Part shown: piece by piece, positions 41,477 to 51,320 of the stretch
Numbering within the stretch: position 1 is the stretch's first letter
Layout: each line of letters starts with the position of its first letter
From: Aphanomyces cochlioides
Taxonomy: Eukaryota; Oomycota; Saprolegniomycetes; Saprolegniales; Verrucalvaceae
Direction: 5' to 3'
Assembly: GCA_019828595.1 (NCBI GenBank)
Contig: JAHQRK010000005.1
Span: forward strand, 1,054,001-1,118,000
DNA: 64,000 nt
Translations under genes and position numbers: made by a program
The notes under the pieces: model-generated
Told to the model about the DNA's origin: nothing
The model's database searches: none
Seen by the model: the letters and a program-made list of their open reading frames with translations, nothing else

Positions 41477-43126
41477 TTATTTACATCCAGTGCCGCCAGC
41501 AATACGAAGACATTTCGTCGAGGTAAAGAGACTCAAGATGTTTGTCATGAACGTCCACGAAAGAGCAAACAAGAGAACGATCAACAAGAGTGTTCCGCGT
41601 GTCTTGCTGGTCTGACCTTGCCGTTGAAGCTCATGAAGGTGATCTTTCTGACGAGGCAACAACACCACAAACGCAATCGCGAAAATGTTCACCGCATAAG
41701 CGATGACATACACAATCGTGACCTGAGAGCGTACGTGGAAATCGTCCTTTTCAATGAAGGAACGCTCAACATCGAAGAACCCATTGACTGATTTCGTGAG
41801 GACTGTGGCAAAAGGAATCCCCACGCGTTGTGAAGACGTCGAGAGACCAAATAGGGTTGCTTCAAAGCCAGTCGCATCGACTTCAAACAAGAACAACGCG
41901 CCAACAAAATCCAGAGCTGCAGTGGGGATCTCGTCCAGAAGAGGAACACCCAGCCAGAACCATTGATTTCGCACCACATTCCATATCGTAAGCATAGTCG
42001 GGATCGAATCAATCACCACGACGAGGATCTGGGCGAGAATGATAACTGTGCGCCAGTTCCAGTGGAGACCAAATCGCTTGATCAAATAGGTGCCCAACAT
42101 GTTGACAGCCGCGGCAAGCATCGCCGCAATCCCATTGTTCACGGGCTCCACACCGGCCCATGTGCTTTGAATCGCAGACGACGACGTGACCGAGAAGAGT
42201 GAAAAGACATTGTAGAAGAACCGGAACGCGATGTATCTGTAAATGAGTCTGCGCTGAAGCAGCTCATACACAAACTTGAAAACAGAGATCGTGGGCTTCG
42301 TCACAACACGGTCTTCTTGGATACAAAACCAAGAGAACGGCAGAGTGATCGCGGCCATGCCAGCACAGAATCCCATCACACCATTGAAGCCAACGGTCCA
42401 CGTGAACGTGCCACCATAACTCGGAGTGTTGAGGCCAAGACCAGAGAAAAACGCCGAAATGATCGCAAAGAACTGGTACACGACCATGGAATCTCCCATC
42501 GCTCGACCACGGAACTCCTCAGGTTCTTGTTGGGAGAGGTCAATCAAGGCGCCATTGAACCCACTGTAGGCGATCACTGTGCCGAAATTCGCGATCATCA
42601 TGAGCACCATGAGTTTGATTCCACGTTGGGGTGCATCCATGTCAATGGTAGCGAGTTGTTCAGGTGTAAGTTTGGATGGATTGATCTTGGCAATCTTTGC
42701 GTCGCGATAGTACGGATCACCAATCGGAATGACAGCCATGGTCAGACACGCCACGAAGACGAGCGACCACCCAAGCAACATGTACGGACGCCGGCGATAG
42801 CCACAAATGGGCACAGTGTCGGAGAGCATGCCGGTAAAGATTCGAAGTGCTCTTGGGAATGCAACAAGAGCGGTGGTGGTGGCCACGAGTGTGGCTGACA
42901 TATGCAAGTAGTTGTTGAGGACGGAGTAGATCACACCACTGATAGTCGAGTAGATGGTGCCAATAGCAGCCATGTGGGCAAGTATGCCAAGGTTCTTCCA
43001 CGCATACACCGAGACAGGTCCTTTCGCGACTCGAAGTGCGCCATTCTCGAGAGTGATCAAGCCGTTGGGTGGTGATTTGAGCTCCTGAAAAGTTTCACTC
43101 GTCAGCTCAGCCGAAGGTGTCTTCAT
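41477..43126 (-). CDS. folate-biopterin transporter (FBT/BT1) family protein, copy 1
   Basis: 549 aa in one exon from the ATG at 43126 (MKTPSAELTSETFQELKSP). About twelve hydrophobic helices are spaced as in the major facilitator-related FBT/BT1 family; recognisable segments include ISGVIYSVLNNYLHMSA, RALRIFTGMLSDTVPI, GYRRRPYMLLGWSL, LPFSWFCIQEDR and WAGVEPVNNGIAAML. Family members move folates, pterins or S-adenosylmethionine across membranes, and oomycetes have many copies; substrate unknown here. Both termini are predicted inside. Its 5' flank is homologous to that of copy 2, so the duplication included the promoter. Copy 1 differs from copy 2 at scattered residues only. Confidence 0.93.
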   Translation of the reverse strand: MKTPSAELTSETFQELKSPPNGLITLENGALRVAKGPVSVYAWKNLGILAHMAAIGTIYSTISGVIYSVLNNYLHMSATLVATTTALVAFPRALRIFTGMLSDTVPICGYRRRPYMLLGWSLVFVACLTMAVIPIGDPYYRDAKIAKINPSKLTPEQLATIDMDAPQRGIKLMVLMMIANFGTVIAYSGFNGALIDLSQQEPEEFRGRAMGDSMVVYQFFAIISAFFSGLGLNTPSYGGTFTWTVGFNGVMGFCAGMAAITLPFSWFCIQEDRVVTKPTISVFKFVYELLQRRLIYRYIAFRFFYNVFSLFSVTSSSAIQSTWAGVEPVNNGIAAMLAAAVNMLGTYLIKRFGLHWNWRTVIILAQILVVVIDSIPTMLTIWNVVRNQWFWLGVPLLDEIPTAALDFVGALFLFEVDATGFEATLFGLSTSSQRVGIPFATVLTKSVNGFFDVERSFIEKDDFHVRSQVTIVYVIAYAVNIFAIAFVVLLPRQKDHLHELQRQGQTSKTRGTLLLIVLLFALSWTFMTNILSLFTSTKCLRIAGGTGCK

Positions 43127-43443
43127 CTTGCTGGAGGTATATTGAAGAATGAAATGAAGCTGACTGCCATTCCCACTTGTTCCGACATCGGCATTCGTTG
43201 GTTAATCAAAGCCATCAACCAACCCAATACACCTCAAGACCTTATTGGACGGCGGCGATGTAAGGTTTGGTGTTGTCTCACGCACAATCCTAACGAAATA
43301 CTTTCGAGTATGGATGGCATCGTCAAGCCTTGCATGAAAGAAATGTGTTTTTCAACTCCATGATCGATAGAGTATGCTCTACTGAGCAATGCTTGGTGCA
43401 TAGCCCTGCAAAAAGAATTTTTTTCATCTACATGATCGATCTA
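43127..43443. promoter_or_regulatory. upstream region shared by transporter copies 1 and 2
   Basis: Sequence upstream of copy 1 aligns with the region upstream of copy 2 (54641-54875), including GCATCGTCAAG, GCATGAAAGAA and TTCATCTACATGATCG near the far end. The conservation beyond the start codon suggests retained promoter sequence. The similarity stops where the miniature element begins. Confidence 0.5.
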
Positions 43444-43887
43444 CAGAAAAGCCTCCCACGAGGAAATCTTTTCGTACAGTATGAACTGTTGAAATCAATA
43501 AGTATTAAATGACAAAGGTATTATCAAGGTGCTACTGTTTTGCCATTGGTGAGAATATTTGGAGGCTGAGCAGTAAATCAAAAGGTTCTTTATGAGATTA
43601 TTCATGATGGATTAAATTGAAAGCAGAGTACACACGAGAAAATGCTGAATGATTGGAAACAAGGACAAGTTGAATAGGCGTGAGTGTAAGGTTAGAATCT
43701 AGTCACGAGACGATCAAAACCAACAAACTCATTTCTTATGGTGATTACATGGGCAGCTGGTGAGTATTCGATATAGTCATCTCAGTGGTCATCTCAGATT
43801 GAATGCTTGGACTATGATATATTATGTACTGTCAAAAGTAATATTTGAACCTCTGAAAAATGCGTTTCTTCGTGGGAGGCTTTTCTG
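43444..43887. mobile_element. 444-bp miniature element, CAGAAAAGCC termini, TA flanks
   Basis: The left end CAGAAAAGCCTCCCACGA (from 43444) is the reverse complement of the right end (to 43887), with one mismatch over about 24 bases. TA flanks both ends (43442-43443 and 43888-43889). A CAG start with TA duplication fits pogo/Tigger- or Tc1-mobilised elements. No ORF inside. Confidence 0.8.
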
Positions 43888-43939
43888 TACAGCTATTTGC
43901 AGAATTCACTGTGATCTCTCCAAGTTCGTGTCGCATAAT

Positions 43940-44360
43940 ACTGTAATGCAAGGGGTGCGTTTGGACGAAGTCTTTGCACTGTCTCAACTGCTTCGCGAGC
44001 GCATTGTTGTTTCGAGAGCTGGAACGCCTCTTATTTCACCTGAATGGCGCACTAAGCATGAGGCTCTTTTTGTCATTGCTTCAATGAACAGTTGAATCGA
44101 GGGACTGAAGGTGTTGGCAGCATGGGGTGGACCAGATTTGTTCGAGTCATGAGCGAAGTGCACAATTGACCATGGTTTCAAGGAGGACACCAATCGACGG
44201 CAACGTCAAGTGTTCATGCTGTCAACAAGACAGTGGTGCTGCTACAGTCTACCTTCATGCTGGGCATTGCTCTTGCTGTTGAGTTCGTCACTCCGGCGTA
44301 ATCGGACACGAACGTCCACAGGACAGACATCAACTACTGTACCGGGACACCAGCAGAAAT
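43940..44360 (+). repeat. decayed dispersed repeat of unknown type
   Basis: This segment resembles 60840-61180 in the same orientation (shared words include GCGAGCGCA, GAGAGCTGGAA, ACCAGATTTG, CTACAGTCTAC, TCACTCCGGCGTAATCG / ATTACTCCGGCGTAATCG). The piece GTGCGTTTGGACGAAGTC (43950 region) also recurs inverted near 60165. No intact ORF remains. It is probably a dead transposon or a decayed gene copy. Confidence 0.6.
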
Positions 44361-44435
44361 TCAAGTTGGGAGCCTCTATAAATATATACAAGTGTCACAT
44401 ATATATTTTTAGAGGTTCTATTATTCTTCTGTTTG

Positions 44436-45909
44436 GGCACACCTTTAGTCTATCCCCTGCTCCCACTAAGTACGAGACGTTTTAGTATAACTAGTTAGAT
44501 CCAAAAAGTATTACTAGACTCTTTTGTTACGCTTGACAGCAATGACAATTCCCTTGAAGAACATGCTCCCAGTAGCGCCTTGGGGAAAGTACCACGAGCG
44601 CCAAAGGCACTCACTAATAAAACCAGGAAGCAGTTTCTCTTGCACGCCGCGCATTGTCTTCACATGGCGTTTTACATGAACCTCCCAAAGGCCCTCGATG
44701 CGTTGGGTATGAACACCAGTGGATGGATCCACAAAATTTTGGGAATGATTCACCCACTGGTGCTTATCGGCGACGTGGGGATCATTCGCAAGAGTCCATC
44801 TTCCATTCGCAGAAACGTACGACCCAAACTTATCAGACATGATAAGTGTACCGGGTCGTACATGTTTCTTGAGAAACGCCAGCAAAGTCCTCTTGGATCG
44901 GTCATCATTGACCAGGACTCCAAACCATTGCTTTGTGGTTCTATCCACACCACCGAACAGCCATCGGTCGGTGGTGCGAGTTCCACGATTGTATTTTGAT
45001 TTTTTCTTCAGTGAGGTATCGTCAATTTCAACGACGTGACCCTCTCCTCCTATCTTGTGCAAATAAGGCATGACTAAATACAGATTCTTACCTGCATAGA
45101 TGTCTTCCTCATTTCTTCAACGCAGACATCACGGAGACGCTTAGTCCACTTGCGTGCTGTTGCTGAGGAAATACCCTCCTCGTCCAGCATTGTTTCCACG
45201 GGCTTGCGGGCAGCCCAAGCATACATGCACCAAACGAGTGTGGTCAAGGACAGGTTCGATCGACTAAAGATCGACCCTGTCCTCACACCAATCTCATACG
45301 GCGCATGACTGCTTGTTCTTTGGCATCGCCAACGGAAGCCCTTAGATGTAGGGTTGCTGAGGGTCATCGGTTGAACGCATAACTTGCAAAGCATTGTCTT
45401 CTCAATGAGACCAACCTCTTGGCACAAAGCCAAGTAAGCTGACTCAGTGGTTGTCGCTTGCATGAGAGTCTTGAACTCGAAGAGATAGAGATCGGAGAGA
45501 TCGTACATCTCCTCCATCAGCACCACTTGTTCACAAAAACAACACTGCAGTCAATGTTGTTTCTACGATTGTATGGTGCTGATGGAGGGGATAGACTTCC
45601 TCTCCGATCAAGTTCTTTTGCCATTGGCTCTGCTGTTGCGGTGTTGAGTTCAAATGCCAATGAATTGCCAGCATTCACCCTCTAACGTCACTCCTGGACA
45701 CCTGACGCCAATGAAATTTGGGAGGTGAAGGGGGCAGTCTTCTTCTCCAACCAAATTTCATCGACATCTACCTCCGTTGTGACGTCAGAACGTGCACGTT
45801 GGCAGTTCGTTGACATTTGAACTCTGATCTAGTAGTAGTTGAACTAATGACAAAATGTACTAAAACGTCTCGTACTTAGTGGGAGCAGGGGATAGACTAA
45901 AGGTGTGCC
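44436..45909. mobile_element. Merlin (IS1595/ISXO2-like) DNA transposon, 1474 bp
   Basis: Terminal inverted repeats of about 57 bases start GGCACACCTTTAGTCTATCC and are nearly perfect (44436 onward; ending 45909). The flanks TCTGTTTG and ACTGTTTT share CTGTTT and may be an 8-base target duplication with edge differences, the size expected for Merlin. One two-exon transposase fills the inside. A further internal palindrome, CTCCATCAGCACCA, flanks 45510-45590. Confidence 0.9.
44514..45526 (-). CDS. Merlin transposase, two exons, 324 aa
   Basis: Exon 1 is 45092-45526 and exon 2 is 44514-45053, joined by a 38-base GT-AG intron in phase 0, giving ...KTSMQ-IGGEGHVVEID.... The N-terminal zinc-ribbon has CKLCVQPM and FRWRCQR. 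The DDE nuclease has VEIDDTSLKKK (Asp), LIMSDKFGSY (Asp) and HTQRIEGLWEVHVKRH (Glu). Together this matches the IS1595/ISXO2-type transposases of eukaryotic Merlin elements, which cut and paste DNA in the nucleus. No stop or shift was found, so the element may be, or recently have been, active. Confidence 0.88.
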
Positions 45910-46088
45910 ACTGTTTTGACCAACAGTTTGTCGATTTATGGGATGTCGATGTTGTCAATTTATCGAATATTGAAAGTTACAGAGGACCCGTAAAAATGAC
46001 TCTTAGTCGGAATTGGTAGGACGAAAGGAGGACTCTAAAACGTACATGATTTATCACTTTAACGTTAGGTTCAATGAATTTGACGCAT

Positions 46089-48221
46089 CTATTCCTGGTG
46101 CTTTCTCAACAACTTCACGAGAGTTCTCCAAGTGAGCTGACCACGGCGGCGAAACCGAGATTGATGAGTCGTGTTGTTGATGGAAATAGCATCCCCACAA
46201 GCAAGGAACACCTTCTGGGCCTCGTCTTGGGTCATTGACGTCTTCATCATGGTCAAGCTGCGTGCTTTTGATTCGATACGGCGCATGAGGAAGCGGAGGT
46301 CACTGAGTCGTTTTTGCAGATTTCTGTCGAGTCGCCAACCAGAGCTCACAAATCTTAATGGTGGAGTCGACTCAGCGGGGCTACCACAACACCACAGTAT
46401 CCACATCTGGTACAGTGAGCCGTTTGGGAGTGTATAATTTTGCGGCAATCCAGGGAGCAAGCGAAGTTCTTGGTTGGGACTTGTCGAAGCAACAACATGA
46501 GGAGTTTCGTCCGAGCACACGCGAGATGATTGAGCACCGACGTTTAATCCTTCCCCCTGCAAGCATGACACAATTGTGTCCCTTATAGAATCCAATGAGA
46601 TAGAGCTACCAAAGCCGGGGCGCTCTTCAAGCGCGTCAATTATCCTCGTCGTAACCATTTCACACGACTCTTTAATACACATTTGCGTAGCATCAGTGTT
46701 TCGACGAAGCAAATGTAACTCCATGAGGATAGTGACGTGAGGAGGCACACCCGTAGGTGTAAGATTTTGACTTGGGGATTCGACGTCACAATGAACAATA
46801 GATTTCAATCCCCGCATCAAGGCAAGATCCAAAAACAACGGCGACAAAAATATGGGATGATTTGGCTGAAGACTCTCAACAAGATAATTCGAATGGTAGA
46901 CAAGAGATGCAAGTGCATACTCTAAGACAAATTGTAGATGACCAGGCGCACGTGGAAAACATACATCAAGTGCAGATGCAAGAGTGTCATTGTAGCAAAC
47001 GAAATGAGGAGGGAGCAACGCAAATTCGTAAGAGTTGATAGGAAGCCCACAAACAGTTCGCCCAACATACTGGTCGCCTGCTGCTTCATACCGCAGGTAT
47101 GTATCTTGCACCCCGCCCAATGACCAGCCCGCGCGCAAATGGACAGCCGTTGACGATGGACAAGCTGTGGAGCCAGACGAACAGAATGTTGAGGCCCCTT
47201 TGCGCAAAGAGTGTGTACCAATGTCTTCAATATTGATACCCCTTCGTCTCATTTCACCAGAAATGTTGTCTTTTGATAAAATTCGTGCCAATTCCTTTCG
47301 GAAGCGTTCATACTGATTTGATCCCGGGAAAAGCTGCTTTGTATCACTGTCAAAACTGTAGCAGGACCAGTAGATTCCCAACGCCATTATCGGACATAAA
47401 GCAGGATGTTTTGGATTAGCATAGACGTGGCGGGGATCTCGAGGTCTGTCACCACCTTGGTCATTCTTCATATGTGCAAAATAGATTCTCAACGCATCAT
47501 TTGACCATTCCATGTGCTCAAGCATTATTCCAAAGGCATTGGACGAACGGCACATTAGATTCCAAGCAACGAGCATGAATGTTCGTGCAAATACAGCATT
47601 CAAGTCTGTGACGAGGAGCAATGCTTTGGACAAAAAATGAAAGGTATCAATAGACAAGGGGTCTTTACCAACTTTAATTCGTCCATTGCCAGAGGCTGTG
47701 CTTTCTGCAATACTGCGTTTCAACCCTCTGAAATGGTTTGACATCTCCTTTTCCAATGTTGTTGACATAGACACACCAAAACGTCGAAACAAGTTGAAAA
47801 GGCCAGCTCGATGCGTGTTTAAAGCAGAGTAACTTAGTCGATCCCCATTTTTTTTCTTCAACGTCAAAATCCATACCACAAAATCGGGAGCTGTCAAACG
47901 ATCAAAATGAATTGGTGGGCAGCAGTTCGAATCCATCAAAAGCGACTTTACAGAGGCAAAAAGCGCAGGATGCGATGCAGGTTGCGGTCCAAGCAAGTCA
48001 AAAAAGGCATCAGGCACTAAGTTTTGCTTGTGTATGACGAGCCACGAGACAAACCTAGCATAAGAATTCATGTAGATATCCCTTGAGCGTTTTGAGACAG
48101 TGTTTGCTCGAATTTCACGCACTTCTTCATTCAGCTCGTCAAAACTCCCAACTTCAGTTCCGCGGGACATGTGTCCTGCGTTTTCTTGTGAGATTTTGTT
48201 TGTGGCTGCTGGCAGCCTCAA
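46089..48221 (-). CDS. Crypton tyrosine recombinase, 710 aa, intact
   Basis: Uninterrupted frame from the ATG at 48221 (MRLPAATNKISQENAGHMSR). The N-terminal SAM-like domain (about residues 25-150) has SKRSRDIYMNSYARFVSWLV and YSALNTHRAGLFNLFRRF. The catalytic domain has AWNLMCRSSN (first Arg), PRDPRHVYANPKHP, THSLRKGASTF (HxxR) and AGWSLGGVQDTYLRYE, with the nucleophile Tyr probably in YLRY. The C-terminal part (PPLRFVSSGW... KRLSDLRFLMRRIE) resembles the GCR1-C-like tail of Cryptons. The enzyme should integrate and excise circular element DNA by a Tyr-linked strand exchange. I did not find the element's ends. The relic at 58-60 kb is a related copy. Confidence 0.9.
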   Translation of the reverse strand: MRLPAATNKISQENAGHMSRGTEVGSFDELNEEVREIRANTVSKRSRDIYMNSYARFVSWLVIHKQNLVPDAFFDLLGPQPASHPALFASVKSLLMDSNCCPPIHFDRLTAPDFVVWILTLKKKNGDRLSYSALNTHRAGLFNLFRRFGVSMSTTLEKEMSNHFRGLKRSIAESTASGNGRIKVGKDPLSIDTFHFLSKALLLVTDLNAVFARTFMLVAWNLMCRSSNAFGIMLEHMEWSNDALRIYFAHMKNDQGGDRPRDPRHVYANPKHPALCPIMALGIYWSCYSFDSDTKQLFPGSNQYERFRKELARILSKDNISGEMRRRGINIEDIGTHSLRKGASTFCSSGSTACPSSTAVHLRAGWSLGGVQDTYLRYEAAGDQYVGRTVCGLPINSYEFALLPPHFVCYNDTLASALDVCFPRAPGHLQFVLEYALASLVYHSNYLVESLQPNHPIFLSPLFLDLALMRGLKSIVHCDVESPSQNLTPTGVPPHVTILMELHLLRRNTDATQMCIKESCEMVTTRIIDALEERPGFGSSISLDSIRDTIVSCLQGEGLNVGAQSSRVCSDETPHVVASTSPNQELRLLPGLPQNYTLPNGSLYQMWILWCCGSPAESTPPLRFVSSGWRLDRNLQKRLSDLRFLMRRIESKARSLTMMKTSMTQDEAQKVFLACGDAISINNTTHQSRFRRRGQLTWRTLVKLLRKHQE

Positions 48222-48337
48222 CTCAAAAGCCGGATAACTTGCTTATCCAGAAAACGGAGGGCACCATGTCCTACCAAACCTTATATAGTTTATCAAACGT
48301 CCTGCTTTTTCCGGAGAATGAGGAATTCCCCGAAAAC

Positions 48338-48742
48338 GGCACTACTTTACTATAACCCCGCACTGTTTTAAACCCTCATACAAATTATTCGTGTAGATGT
48401 GTTTTAAACTCACATACAATTCTGAATACTAATTACAAAGTTGGCAATGTTGCGCACCGTCAACGACCACTAAGCCCAAATCGCATCTTTATAGTGTTGC
48501 GCGCGTAGCGCGCGGGGTTCACGGTGGTTTGGGGTCAGGCCTATCTCTTCGAAGAGACTGAGCGTCAAGACTTACGGATACACTTTGCCAATTTTTTGCG
48601 TTGCTGTAAATTTAAAATAATTTTTGATAATAAAATAAAGCTGCGGGGACTCATTTACAAGAGTGCGGATGTTTAAAACACATCTACACGAATAATTTGT
48701 ATGAGGGTTTAAAACAGTGCGGGGGTTTAGTAAAGTAGTGCC
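48338..48742. mobile_element. 405-bp miniature element with 8-bp target duplication
   Basis: The terminal inverted repeats are about 70 bases and begin GGCACTACTTTACTATAACC. CCGAAAAC occurs on both sides (48330-48337 and 48743-48750), an 8-base duplication as for hAT-type elements. The centre is unusual: a GC-rich hairpin GCGCGC-GTA-GCGCGC (48499-48513) and a palindrome TCTCTTCGAAGAGA (48544-48557) within a region that could fold further. The same terminal sequence, GGCACTACT, starts the element at 61845. Confidence 0.85.
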
Positions 48743-48889
48743 CCGAAAACAGGGCAAATCTCCCCTGTTCACGGGGAATCCGGATAAAGTCCGGATAAAA
48801 ATAGAATTATCTTAATGTGGTCGAACGCTGTCCTCCAGTGAAGTTTTCAGTCAGTTGGCACGACTTTCTAGAGCATTTCAGAAGTTGCC

Positions 48890-49261
48890 GTGAACAGTAC
48901 ACAACGTCTGAAGTGTATTGTGAGAGGATGTGGCTTCGTGACTTGGTATAAGAACTTCCCGAGTCATATGCGGGCTCACCACATTGCTATCCCTCCGCTC
49001 CGATATATTCGTCAGATGTGGGCACACCTTGTCCTGAAGAATGGCGAGCTTGCCCCATACGATCCTCCCACTCGTGAAGATGGTGTCAAGCCGCAGTATG
49101 TCCTTCCAAGTGATTCAGACGCAGCTTCATCAATCGCTAACGCGATGATCTCGTTGAGAGTATTATGCTTGCGGGCACTGAAAATCGGGCCATCCTGCGA
49201 CTTCTCTTTTGTATTCTGGCATCAATGTGAGAGACATTTTGCTACCTTTGGTCCATCGTGA
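48890..49261 (+). CDS. small zinc-finger ORF upstream of the Gag-like gene
   Basis: 123 codons with a C2H2-like finger near the start: CIVRGC ... FPSHMRAHH (C-x4-C-x12-H-x3-H). The rest (PPLRYIRQMWAHLV, then YDPPTREDGVKPQ) is not recognised. The first in-frame codon is not a clear ATG start, so this may be an exon of a longer ORF leading to the Gag-like gene 0.5 kb downstream. It may belong to the same retroelement. Confidence 0.4.
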   Translation: MNSTQRLKCIVRGCGFVTWYKNFPSHMRAHHIAIPPLRYIRQMWAHLVLKNGELAPYDPPTREDGVKPQYVLPSDSDAASSIANAMISLRVLCLRALKIGPSCDFSFVFWHQCERHFATFGPS

Positions 49262-49774
49262 AGAACAAATTGAGGAGGTAGGTCCTACTAAAATCTCTCC
49301 AGCTTAAACAATTTTTGAACGAGAGTTCAATGGTGTTTTTTCATCCACGCTTCCAACCAATGACGACGAGAAAGCCAAGGAGGTAAATCATTCAAGCCCT
49401 CCTCGTTGAAAGAAGTCGCGTAAAGCCGTCGAGTTGCAATGCGTTGTTAGTGCATAGCCAGACAATAACGATTTTTGAATATAGCTTACATTTTGGTTTT
49501 CTAGTAAATCTACAGATTACTAATAGTTGTAGGTAAGAGCATCCACACAGGGAGTGTCTGTCCAAAATGCAAACTTCGTATTTCCGGATAAAGATTGTTA
49601 CTATCCGAATGATTTGAACTACTGCCCATTGAAGTCAACGAAGACTTTGATGACAGCGAGACTGTCGATGCCGTTGATACGTCTAAAAGCTTTGACCGCC
49701 GGCAATGGTGTCAACAAAAACATTACCTTGGATCAAGCGCGTCAACGAAGACCTCAAGAATCGTAGAGACCCGC

Positions 49775-51247
49775 TTGCGTTTCTTGCTCCAAGAAGAGTC
49801 GAATTGGATCTCCATGTATCTGGAACCAATGAAGACTGAACCAACATCAGGCGTTCATGGACTACCTGAAATTCCCAAAGTCAACCTTATCGAGCCTCTG
49901 AAGATGCAAGAATGGGAAGCGGTACTTCAGTGGGTCGAAAGCGCTCTGGCGGCCCTTGGTTTTAAATACAACGATGTCGACCAAGAGCTAATGGAGGCGC
50001 TCACTGAAGAGTACCAGATCTACAGCTATGAATTCAACCGACCTACCTTGGAGTTCATCGTGCTCGCAGAAGAAATGATTAAGCTGAAGCAACCAATACG
50101 TGAGCATGTGACCCCAAGAGGAAGAAGACCAAGTGTCAGGCAAGTTGAATCAAGCGTCGAGAATGACACTGTAACTTGGGACAGCTTGAAGACTGTTCTC
50201 GCCGGCAAAAACCGAGTCATGATGGAAGCGATGGTCAAGGCCATTCAAGCAAGCAAGTCTCCGAAACAAAACAAATTAATGCGTCGAGGCAATCAAGGAG
50301 ATGACTCCGATGAGGATTCTGGGATTGACATCGAAGATGATTGTGAAGACGACGCAGCCAAACCACGCGCACGACTGAATCGTGGCATACACTTGCTCCA
50401 CATGGAAAGTATACCAGTGTTCAATGGTATGAAGGATGGTCTCGACAAAGCTCATCAATGGATCCGCAAGTTCAGCGAAGTCCGACGAATGGCTGGATGG
50501 ACCGACAAAGAAACCATGGCCAATTTTGAAATCTACATCGGCAAGTCTGTTCGATCATGGTACATGCACTTGAAGCCTGAAGCAAAGTCGTCGTGGGCCG
50601 TCTTGCGACAGCGTTTTATATCCCGTTGGGCACAACCGAAGATGTCAAAAGAAGACAAGTATCGTCAAATGATGCAAGAGCCTGGTGAAGACGTCTTGGA
50701 ATCGTTTTTCAGATTTAATCACGCGGCGCGCGACTGCAATTATGAATACTGGAAGGGCAGAAGCAAGCTAAATGAGCATGTCCGCCGATTTTGCACGAAG
50801 ATACAGGATGTCGAATTGGGCAAGCGAATTGGCGAAAACATGTTCAAGGATATTGACGAGCTGGAAGAATATTTAGACCACAATGGTCGCCTCAATGCGC
50901 TATTCGATGCTCAAAATCCCAAGAAGAAGAAAGAAATTACGAAGCCATTGGTAGCTTCGAATGTCTTCGCCGCTCAGTTGCCGAAGCTCGATCAATTTGG
51001 CACAACTTATGTACGAACGGGCGACTTTCAAGCTGAATTGGTCGCAACGGCTCGCGTGCACAACGAGAACACTGCCTGGAATGCAATCAAGAGCACTACA
51101 AGGTTGATGGTCTGTGCTGGAGAAACATTCTTTGCAACGTTTGTGGGAAGACGGGACATCCCGACAAGGAATGCTACAAGGCTTGCCAGAATTGCGATCC
51201 AACCCATCACAAGACTCGTGAAGCGTGCCCATTCAAGGCCAAGTTGA
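49775..51247 (+). pseudogene. retrotransposon Gag-like protein, frameshifted before zinc knuckle
   Basis: About 490 codons; the first ATG in frame is at 49814. After a charged N-terminal half with an acidic tract (DDSDEDSGIDIEDDCEDD), the retrotransposon Gag core is visible: HQWIRKFSEVRRMAGW, WYMHLKPEAKSSWAVLRQRF, and DVLESFFRFNHAARD. Such proteins form the particle of LTR retrotransposons. Near 51060 the frame changes; the other frame carries a CCHC knuckle, CNVCGKTGHPDKEC, and ends at about 51320. No protease, reverse transcriptase or integrase is found downstream, so the element is incomplete or the gene was captured. Confidence 0.75.
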
Positions 51248-51320
51248 AGGCTATCACTGATTACATGGCAAACCACGAGTCCGACATGAAGCCTGATACA
51301 AGTCTTCTAAAAAACTTGTA

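Noticed and set aside
44445..44495. promoter or terminator pair at 44.44 and 45.9 kb
   Set aside because: The two sequences are the inverted ends of the Merlin transposon.
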